Assembly: GCA_030068145.1 (NCBI GenBank) | Contig: JAPJBO010000544.1 | Location: 89,449 to 153,448 of the forward strand | DNA length: 64,000 nucleotides | Direction of reading: 5' to 3' | Source of the DNA: Diplonema papillatum | Lineage: Eukaryota; Euglenozoa; Diplonemea; Diplonemida; Diplonemidae | Shown here: piece by piece, positions 52,375-61,000 of the stretch | How the letters are laid out: each line of letters begins with the position of its first letter | Numbering within the stretch: the first letter of the stretch is position 1 | Notes under the pieces: model-generated | What the model was told of the DNA's origin: nothing | Databases searched by the model: none | The model's input: the letters and a program-made list of their open reading frames with translations, nothing else | Translations under genes and position numbers: made by a program

Positions 52375-52905
52375 GTAAGTGATACGTGATTGTCATCATC
52401 CACTGCTCTCCTTCTCGCGCACAGCAGACATAATGGCCGCTGTGTCTAGGCCGCTGCTTCCGGCTCAGCATTTGCTCAAACTTCTGCATTGAACGCCCCT
52501 CAGGTTGCAAGTGCAAGGCACTTGCAACAATTTTACAAACTTCCTTCTCCTGTTCACAGTCCGTGCACTTCAGCAAATCGTGTTGGCAGAATGATAACAT
52601 TGCGAGGTCTGGATGTGTTTCGAAGTCTACAGGTCGTTCCATCAGTTGCAGCCACCAACAAGCCGAACAATCCACTCTCAAGAAGTTCCGATGCATCCTG
52701 ATGGGCGTTTCCTTGAAATTTCTCAGGCATACACTTGCAGATTCGGGACAATATGGCGGACAGAGTTCCTGTCTCGACGTCTTGCTGAAGGAAAGTCGTG
52801 AGGTCGTTGCAAGCGTCATTCGCAACCGACGCAATGCGGTTGACCATGTTGTGCATTGAAGGAACTCTAGGATGGCCCCCAATTAGCAGCTGTTGCCCAA
52901 GTTTT
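52375..52905 (-). pseudogene. ubiquitin-specific protease (C19) pseudogene, copy 1
   Basis: The minus strand encodes, in broken frames, the landmarks of a small USP. The Cys box is LGNSC-stop-LGAILEFLQ, where a TAA (52885-52883) replaces the conserved Tyr. Then come MVNRIASVANDACNDLTTFL, KFQGNAHQDASELLESGLFG (the QxDAxEfL block), HDLLKCTDCEQEKEVCKIVA and the His box RHSGHYVCCAREGEQW, followed one frame away by DDDNHVSL. The catalytic Cys and His codons are still present, but the stop and at least two frame changes make it non-functional. USPs remove ubiquitin from proteins. Total length (about 180-250 codons) is short for the family, pointing to a compact, possibly captured, domain. Confidence 0.72.
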
Positions 52906-52930
52906 GAATCCCGCGAAACCTCTCATTTAC

Positions 52931-53132
52931 CATGCAGGGTCAAAACCTTGTGTCTTTTTGGTACATGGCCACCAATTTTTTTCCATTCAAAAAACTGGGT
53001 TTTTTGAATTAAAACTTTGGAACAAACTCTGCAGTATTTTTTGATGAAGTTGAGCAAAAATCTTTCTTTCCAATAAAAAAAAAATTGGGGCCATCGGCTC
53101 CGCAGCAGCGTTTTAAAAAGACACAATGCATG
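52931..53132. mobile_element. MITE with CATGCAGGGTC ends, copy 1 (202 bp)
   Basis: Flanked by TTAC on both sides (52927-52930, 53133-53136). The matching empty site is in the sister transposon (54861-54870: CATTTACAACG). The left end is CATGCAGGGTCAAAACCTTG; the right end has lost about 11 bp of it. Confidence 0.92.
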
Positions 53133-54116
53133 TTACAACGCTGTTGGCTGCTTCAAGACCACGTGTCACTTTGGCGGTCGCACAAGCAACCAAAGAGGCG
53201 AGGATGACCGCTCCGATTGTAGTCTGCTGCTGTGCATGCTCACTGGTGCGGAAGGCGGCGGTGAAAGCTGAAAACTCACAAAAAAAAACCGTTCAAAAAA
53301 AAATTCCGCTGCGCGGGGGCCACTCCCCACTGGGACAACAGGACAAAACCTTGAGTATGTCACCCCCCCCACTCAGGCCTTAGGGGGTGACATACTCAAG
53401 GGGTTTTTGGGGGGTGACATGTTCACGGAGGGGGGGGTAGGTAAGGGGCAAATACAATACAAACACAATCTGATTAGTTCTTCGCTTACACCACCGTGTG
53501 TTGTTTTCTCACTCAGGACTTTGACCTGTTGTGTTTGTGTGATTTGTCGTGTGGGGGTAGACCCGCATGACCTCACGTCCGTTCAACACGTGGTTCGGTA
53601 GTAACAGCACTTGGATCCCTTCTGTTCTTTGTCGGCAGCATCGTCGAGCATTTCCTGTCAAGCTGGCGCTTACCTACCCCCCCCCGTGAACATGTCACCC
53701 CCTTTTGTGCAAAAATCCGCTGGGGGGTGACATACTCAAGGGGGGTGACATACTTAAGGGTTTGCAGAGGTCATCTGAGCCTCGGCTGGGGGGACACGTC
53801 CTTAGCAGCCCTTCTAGGACACGACCGACCAGAGACAGAACGCTGGGCCCATGGCAAGGTACCAGATGCTGAAAGACCCGCCCGACTTCCAAGCCCAGTT
53901 CCTCAGGACCCCCTGCCGGCAGGGAGACCCTGCCGACGCGCTGGACCTCAACGCAACAAGCAGCAACAAGCTCGAACGACTGGGCATAACGCGCCGCAAG
54001 CCGAACCAATGTGCCACATTGACGATCGGACGTGTACAAAGCAGACCAGGCACGAACGTGAAGAGAGCGATGATTGAACCGTTGCGCAAAGCAGACCAGT
54101 GGCATGAATGACGTAA

Positions 54117-54324
54117 CATGCAGGGTCAAAACCTTGTGTCTTTTTTAAACGCTCCCGCGGGGCCGATGGCCCCCAAAAAAAAAATTGGAAAAAAAAAATT
54201 GCTCAACTTCCTCAAAAATTACCGCAGTTTTTGTTCCAAGATTTTGAAATTCAAAAACCCCAATTTTTTTCCGGAAATCTTTTTTGGCCATTTCCAAAAA
54301 AACACAAGGTTTTGACCCTGCATG
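54117..54324. mobile_element. MITE with CATGCAGGGTC ends, copy 2 (208 bp)
   Basis: Perfect terminal repeats of at least 20 bp (CATGCAGGGTCAAAACCTTG), flanked by GTAA on both sides (54113-54116, 54325-54328). The empty site is in copy 1 (52372-52386: GACGTAAGTGATACG). GTAA is the reverse complement of the TTAC used by the other insertion. Confidence 0.95.
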
Positions 54325-54331
54325 GTAAGTG

Positions 54332-54850
54332 ATACGTGATTGTCCTCCTTCTCGCGCACAGCAGACCTAATGGCCGGCCGCTGCTTCCGGCTCAGCATTC
54401 GCTCAAACTTCTGCATTGAACGCCCCTCAGGTTGCAAGTGCAAGACACTTGCAACAATTTTACAAACTTCCTTCTCCTGTTCACAGTCCGTGCACTTCAG
54501 CAAATCGTGTTGGCAGTAAGTGAGCAGAATGATAACATTGCGAGGTCTGGATGTGTTTCGAAGTAGGTCGTTCCATCAGTTGCAGCCACCGGGAACAAGC
54601 CGAACAATCCACTCTCAAGAAGTTCCGATGCATCCTGATGGGCGTTTCCTTGAAATTTCTCAGGCATACACTTGCGGATTCGGGACAATATGGCAGACAG
54701 TGTTCCTGTCTCGACGTCTTGCTGAAGAAAAGTCGTGAGGTCGTTGCAAGCGTCATTCGCAACCGACGCAATGCGGTTGACCATGTTGTGCATTGAAGAA
54801 CTGTAGGATGGCCCCCAAGTAACAGCTGTTGCCCAAGTTTTGAATCCCGC
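54332..54850 (-). pseudogene. ubiquitin-specific protease (C19) pseudogene, copy 2
   Basis: This copy keeps the Cys box intact: RGIQNLGNSCYLGAILQFF (around 54850-54795, minus strand). A frame change follows before MVNRIASVANDACNDLTTFL and KFQGNAHQDASELLESGLFG. The Zn/finger-like LKCTDCEQEKEVCKIVASVL is present. The His box is lost: where copy 1 reads GHYV, this copy reads GH-stop-V (TAG), next to a short deletion, and the MITE at 54117-54324 separates the end. The two copies thus carry different inactivating lesions, each a Tyr-to-stop change in one catalytic box. Confidence 0.72.
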
Positions 54851-55319
54851 GAAACCTCCCATTTACAACGTTGTTGGCTGCTTCAAGACCACGTGTCGGT
54901 CGCGCAAGCAACCAAGAGGCGAGGATGACCGCTCCGATTGTAGTCTGCTGCTGTGCATGCTCACTGGTGCGGAAGGCGGCAGTGAAAGCGGAAAACTCAC
55001 AAAAAAAAAAAACCGTTCAAAAAAAGATTCCGCTGCGCGGGGACAACAGGACAAAACCTTGAGTATGTCACCCCCTCTCAGGCCTTGGGGGGTGACATAC
55101 TCAAGGGGATTTTGGGGGGTGACATGTTCACGGGGGGGGTAGGTATGTAAAAAAGAAAAGCCGGCCCGGGTATAACCTGGGACACCCAGCCCCATTTTTG
55201 GGGGTGCCCCGGGTTTTACCCCGTTCAACATGAATCCAATTACGGTAGTTAACCGTCGTAGATAAAAATTGATGAAGCAGCCATAGATTTTTTCTCGTCC
55301 AAAAATTGACATCGTGATG

Positions 55320-55383
55320 GCAGAGCAACCGAGCCTTCAGATAGGCCGCCAGGCCTGGAGGACCGGGTTCGAGCCCTGCCGAG
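55320..55383 (+). other. tRNA-like sequence (SINE head or decayed tRNA)
   Basis: GATGGCAGAGCAACCGAGCC resembles an A-box region and GACCGGGTTCGAGCCCTGCC a B box. The spacing is longer than in a standard tRNA, and the anticodon arm does not fold cleanly. Confidence 0.35.
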
Positions 55384-55601
55384 GACTATATTTAGAGAGA
55401 GAGTTCACTTCCGGGGTTTTAATGTCTCCGGGGAACTGCGGGCGGCCGCCTGCACCAGGATCATCTGACGAGGTTGGTTTGTAGTGTTGCACATCAACCC
55501 TGCAAGAAGAGAGCGCTCAGACTCGCAACGCAATGGTCAGTGCAGTCCGACAGTTCCCGCAGCAAGATCATCTGAGAAGGTTGACATACCCAGTGGCTTG
55601 T

Positions 55602-55799
55602 ACATCCCGGACTTCAGCAGCCCTATACTAAGTCAATGCGTGAAAAAGTGCGGAGTGGCCACTCCCGCATTGAGGGGGTCCCACTCCTGCATTGAGGGGG
55701 TCCCACTCCCTCATTGAGGTAGTTCCACTCCCGCATTGAGATAGTGAGGCCGACCGTACAAACGACCGCAAAACCACTCCCGTAATCCGGAGTGGGAGT
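55602..55799. mobile_element. minisatellite-bearing element, short copy
   Basis: Same flanks as 33186-34430 but only about four 22-bp units (CACTCCCGCATTGAGGGGGTCC and variants). Shows the likely unexpanded state. Confidence 0.8.
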
Positions 55800-55944
55800 G
55801 TTGCACATCAACCCTGCAAGAAGCGAGCGCGCAGTGACGGGACTGGCAAGTATGGGGAATACTGTGCTCCGCGTGTGGTGATGGTTACACGAGGCAAGAG
55901 AATCGGTGCGTATCTTTGTTGTTGATCGTTGGTGGTTTCGGCCA

Positions 55945-56060
55945 CGATAGACCCGCACGACCTCACGTCCGTTCAACACGTGGTTAGGTAGCTGCAGTCT
56001 TCGGTTCTTTGTCTGGCAGCTTTTTGTCGAGCATTCCCTTCCAAGCTGGCGCTAATGCAA
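55945..56060. repeat. R1 fragment
   Basis: AGACCCGCACGACCTCACGT to CCAAGCTGGCGCTAATGCAAAAG, with internal losses. Confidence 0.7.
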
Positions 56061-57315
56061 AAGAAAAAGGCCGGGAGCAGAGAAAAAAAAAAGGGACGCG
56101 TTCACGAAAGAAAAAATAGAAGGAAAAAAAAGGGGATGTCGGGGAGTGAAGTGGCTCAAGGAAAGAGGGTTGCTTCGCCGGAGGGGACAGAAAAAAGAAA
56201 AGGAAATAACGCGACGCCTGGCCCCCGGGAGTGAAGCTCTGGGGGCTGAAGGCAGTGCTCGCGCTGAGGAAGACGCTGGCCATTGGGCCGAAGAAAGGTC
56301 CAGCTGCAGCAACCGTGTCCGAGGGAAGGGGGTATATGCCAGCCAATTCCGACGGACCGGAGGCTGGTGAGCAACAGCTGTTAAGGAGAATCGTTGTCGG
56401 TAGTGCGGTTTGGCTTGTTTCCGTCCGGCTGGTTGATACGCAGTAACAAACTGTGACGATAGACTGAGCATGAATAGTAGCTACTCACTAGTAAGTGCCT
56501 CCAGCGGCAAGTAACAAACTGTGCCGATAGACTGCGCATGAATCGTAGTTACTCACTAGTAAGTGCCTCCCGCGACAAAAAAAAGCAAGAAGGCGGTTGC
56601 TCGGGAGCTGTTCTTCAGAGAATGGCCGGCCTATCGGCCTTCAAACGCGACTCGCTGGCGAGAAAATGGAAAACAAAAAAAAAGGGGGGGGGGGGGGCGG
56701 GGGGGACACGAAGCGGAGGGGTTGCACAGTGGCGGCCAGCCACACCCCTCTGCCTGACCTCTTTCCTGGCGGTTTTGCTCGGTAGCCATTTTCTGCCCCT
56801 GCGGTGTGTGTTCGATACAAAGCTGTCGGCTGCCACACCGTTTCGCGGACGTCTCACCGAGTTATACCAGAGTTCTCTTTCAGTGTTCAGAGTTAAAGTT
56901 TCGCTTGGAATTCCGGCGTTTTAGGGTCTCCGTGTCGCCGTTGTTAAATGGGTTCTCTTTAGAGCAAGAAAGGGCTATAATTATGGCTACGGGTTTTCAT
57001 TTGAACTCGAAAGAGAGCGCCGGCAGCGTGCTGTGGAGGATGTCAGCCCAACGATCGTGTTCTGTCACGAACAGGGCCAACTTCCTCCCGGCACGTACAA
57101 ACGAAGGTATGGCACTGACACAAACGGTGTTCGCCTCTGAGGTTGAGTGGGAGTGTCCACAGGACAGCGACAGGGATACCAAACCCTGTGAGGGGTGCAG
57201 TCCTTGCACCGCGGGTTTGTTCTTCGTCGGTTTCATCGATATTCGATGGGGGCGCGCGCGAGTGCACGTACGACGAAAAAGAGAGGGGGGGTATGGCCCG
57301 TCGAAAAGGGTCAGC
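56061..57315. other. no gene recognised
   Basis: A 66-bp unit repeated twice (about 56440-56575: GTAACAAACTGTG, GATAGACTG, ACTCACTAGTAAGTGCCTCC). A poly-G/GA stretch at 56680-56705. R5 at 56888-56935. The plus-strand frame at 56983-57300 has an ATG (ATGGCTACGGGTTTTCATTT) but no recognised family. Confidence 0.5.
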
Positions 57316-57540
57316 CGGGGATTTGCAAGAACGTGCTTGGAATGGATGCGTGCTCAGCACCGCACTGGTCCCGTCTGCGCCGTGTTTCGGTCCTTTAAGC
57401 CACGGACACATAAGGCGGACCATCACCAGCGCGGAATCTGACAGGACAGCGGTGTGAGTCTGGGTTGTCAGGCGGCTGTTCGTAGCTCGTCACAGCCAGG
57501 ACCACCCGTGCTACCAGAGCACAGGCGAATCCGTCACGGG
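57316..57540 (+). repeat. dispersed repeat R2
   Basis: GATTTGCAAGAACGTGCTTG to GCACAGGCGAATCCGTCACG, as at 18397. Confidence 0.85.
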
Positions 57541-57824
57541 CAGGTCGTCCAGGGGTGGGACATCCCCCGACCTGCATCGCGATGCAGGTCGGATTCGCCC
57601 TGTTCGGCCGCGCATGGGGCTCGGCGTGTCTAGGCGATTCGCGCAAGACCCGAGGATTAATGGATGGGGGGGGCGGGGGAAGGGTGCCGGGGTGGGCAAG
57701 AGCGTAATAAAATTTGAACGCGCGCTGGGCGGACAACGTGAGATGCAGAGTCGTTCGGGCTTAGTAACCAGCGCCGACAAGGTAGTCCTGTGTGGTGGGT
57801 GGGTGAGGTTTGCTAGACTGGGTA

Positions 57825-57900
57825 TTGTTTTACATAAGCGCCAGCTTGAAAGGAAATGCTCGACGATGCTGCCAGACAAAGAACTGCGTAGTTTTGTTTT
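57825..57900 (-). repeat. R1 fragment, inverted
   Basis: TTTTACATAAGCGCCAGCTT then GAAAGGAAATGCTCGACGAT; the following AGTTTTGTTTTATTCTTTT and GTTAGTTGTCGACAACTT also occur near 19970-20010. Confidence 0.75.
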
Positions 57901-58054
57901 ATTCTTTTACTTGTTAGTTGTCGACAACTTGTTTTTGTGTTGTGGTGTCATTCAGATGTAAATCTAAAGCCGCCCACGTCAAACTTTGTTAAGCATTGAG
58001 TTCTTTTAAGTACATGAACCACGTGGATTAACATGCACTGCCTTGAAAGTCAGG

Positions 58055-61000
58055 TTATCGGATGACGTCGTCACCTGCCATTGCGTCGTCAAGGTCGAGC
58101 ATTTGTGGAGCTAGCGGGGTTTGGCTTTCTTGCGATTCCAGAGACTGAGTCGGCGAGTACGAGGGCGGGCACGTGTGTCCGTTTTTCACTTTCGAGGGCA
58201 TTGGTGTGCCCGTGGTCCCCGGTCGTTTCTGAGAGCTGCTTGCCCTCGGTACCTTCTTCTTCCTTCGTTGCACCCCTGAGTCGGGTGTGGTCGCCTTCGT
58301 CTTCTTCCGCTTGCGGCCGGCGATCGGGCCTTCCTTCGGGGTGCCGAGCACCCTCTTCTTCAGCGCTGGTCGTTCGCTGGTTCCTGGCGTTGGTGGCGGC
58401 CTCTTGGTCGCCCGTCCGGTCGTCGCCGTCTCCTTTTTCGTTGCCGCGAGCGGCGCTCGCGCCGCTCGCGCCGCTCGCTTTCCTACTGGCGTTTCCCGCT
58501 GTACACCCACCTGGGTGGGTGAGGAGGGCCTCTTCTTCTTGTTGCGTCCGGGGGTTGACTCGACGTTCGGCTTGTTGGACTGGTGGTGGCCGCGGCTGCA
58601 ACATGCCGCCGGTCGCCTCTGCGTCAGCGTAGGGAGCCTTTTGCACTCTTGGCAGGTTCCTCTGCCATGCGTGCGGCAGGCATGATGCCCGCTGCGGCAA
58701 CACGCCGCCGCCGTCTTGCACTCGCCGCACTTCGTCGTGCTGTGCTCTGTGCACACCGCGATCGGCTGCCCATCGTTCGCGTGGTGATGGTGCCGGCAGC
58801 ACATCTCTACCGTGGGAACGTCCCTTCGGACGAGTGCTCTGCACGCCTCACACTTCCCTTTGTGATGGGTCGCGCACGTGACGAGTGCCTTCTCTATACC
58901 GACACCCGGCATATGCACGGGGTCTGGGTGTAGTTGTGGTGGGGCAGGCAGGGCCCACCTCGCCGCTCTCCCGATCGTCCAGTCAGGGTACGTCGGGCAC
59001 TGCGTCCCTACATCGCTTCCTTTCACTTGTTCCTCAAGTATCGTCCCCGTGTGTGCCTCGCGAAAGCGTGGCCTGGGCCGTATACCCGATATCCCCGTGA
59101 TGCCCATGAACGACAGCGACGTCGTCGGGCACACCCTCTCTCCTCTCATGCAGCTTCCCAGCCCTTGCTGTGCCGCCAACTTGTCCAACGCGCTCATCAT
59201 GCAGCGCAGGACGTTTCCCCGTTCTCTCACCCCCTTCGGCGCATTCCCGTGCAGCGGCATGCTGAGGCCCGAGAAGAGTTCAAAGTCGATCGCAAGCTCC
59301 AGCATTGACGCCTGCCCGTTCTCGGTCCATTGCATGTCCGACAGCCACGCTACCAACGCATAAAACGTCGGTAGTCCCCAGGTCTTGTTCCGCTCCCACG
59401 TCCATGCCGGGGCAATCCGCGCGAAGGGGTGGTCAAATTTCTCGGCAGGCATCGCATTCGCTCTCGACCAGGGGGTCGTGGGGTTCCTGGCCACCCAGGC
59501 ACGTGCTTCGAGCCCAGCCCGTTCCGCAAGGATTTCAGCCATCATCTCCTGGAGCCGCCTCGAGAATTGGGCATTCTCGGGTACTACCACTCCGTGTTCC
59601 AGCGTGCATCTGGGCCAGTCGGCCCGGTTGGCTGCCATCAGCTCGGCATGTGCCTCTCGTCGCCGTATGTGCGAGTACGCTCCGCAGTCCCAGAATACGT
59701 GTTTCTCGTCCTCGGTGTCGCCGCTTCCACAGTGCTTGCAGCTGGGCGCCTGCGGCTCAGCTCCGGCCTGCCTCATCCGCGACGTGTACTCAGCCGTGTT
59801 CACCCCCCCCGCCAACGCTACACGTATAAGCCTCGCGGTGTGCGCGGGACATTCACGCATCCTCCAGAAGGAGTTCGTCCGCTCCAGGTCGGCTCTCTGT
59901 ATGCCCTCGAATCCCGGCCGCCTCGCCACCAGTCGGGACCACGTCTTCGCCCTCAAGTCCGCCCTAACTTCATGTCCCCTCTTCGAAGGTGCCGAGGTTA
60001 ACGGGTCATACGTTGCACCATTCCTCAGCGTGCGAGACAGGGGCCCGGGTCCCCATACGTGTCCACACTCCTCCATGCTCCTCATCGCCAGTCCAACTGG
60101 CCCCAGGGGTAGGTCCCCCTCGGCGTATCTTCCCCGGATGCTCTCCATCAGAGGCAGCAGTCGTGGCAACCTCTCGCACGCCGCGTAAAACGCTGTCGTC
60201 ACCCTATATGCTAGGCATGTACCGGGATCCGTCAGGTGGCCCTTCTCCTGAAAGTTTAGGACCATCTCCCTCGCGCGCTTCGGGTTGGATCCACCCCAGA
60301 TCAGTCCCATCACCGACGTCGTCAGCCGTTTCATCGCCACCTTCGATACCGGCGCGAAAGAGCAGCCTGACAGCGCCGCCGGTAGCACATTCGACTGCAC
60401 AATCCGGACCCGCTTTTCGTACCGGAACGGCGCATGGCGGAGGCCTTCCGCCAGGGCAGCCGCCTTCTCCACCCTCTCCGAGTCGGACCTTTCCGTCCTA
60501 TTCTTCGCCGTCGAGACTAGGACCCCGAGGCACTTGACGGATTTGCTAAACCGCAGCAGCGCATCCACGCTGCGGAGTTTGAGAGTCGACTGATGCCTAC
60601 GTCTCGTCGAGAACGCGACCGTCTTCTGGAGGTTTAGCTCCATCCCGGTGAGTGTGCAGAACTCGTCTACTACGTCCACTCCCTTTTGCAGGGCGGCCTC
60701 CGACAGCCTGGACAGCAGTGTGGCGTCGTCCGCGTATGACTTTGGACTCACACCCTCCGCTTCTTTCTTGACCGCTTTCATCACTACCGACAGCAGGGCA
60801 TTGATGAGTATGACGGATACAGGGCACCCTTGAAGGATACCGTTGGTCACACTGAACTCCCTGCCCACCCCTAATGGTAGCTTGAAGCGTCTCGCGAGCA
60901 GTCTGTAGATAGCCCTCAGCGGCTTGAGAACCCGATTGTGCAATCCTAAGTCCTCGGCTAAGCGCAGTACTATCTCTCGCGGGACCATGTCGAAGCATTT

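Larger units (their letters stand above)
51962..53441 (-). mobile_element. TA-inserting transposon carrying a USP-like gene, copy 1
   Basis: Ends CCTACCCCCCCCC-GTGAACATGTCACCCC and its reverse complement, flanked by TA (51960-51961 and 53442-53443) inside R1. Inner repeats GGGGGTGACATACTCAAG occur at both ends in inverted order. No transposase is seen; the only recognisable coding content is the protease pseudogene. Length 1480 bp. Confidence 0.88.
51905..53671. repeat. R1 copy split by a TIR transposon
   Basis: 51905-51961 (AATACTCGACGTAGCTGC to AAATATAGAGGTA) continues at 53442 (TAAGGGGCAAATACAATAC) to 53671 (CAAGCTGGCGCTTA), and after a second transposon at 55144 (TATGTAAAA). The uninterrupted order is seen at 3230-3517, which proves both insertions. 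Confidence 0.9.
53673..55143 (-). mobile_element. TA-inserting transposon carrying a USP-like gene, copy 2
   Basis: Same ends as copy 1, flanked by TA (53671-53672 and 55144-55145) in the same R1 element, at GCGCTTA-TGTAAAA. Internally collinear with copy 1 with small indels, for example an extra GACCAGAGACAG near 53826. Length 1471 bp including a MITE. Confidence 0.88.
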
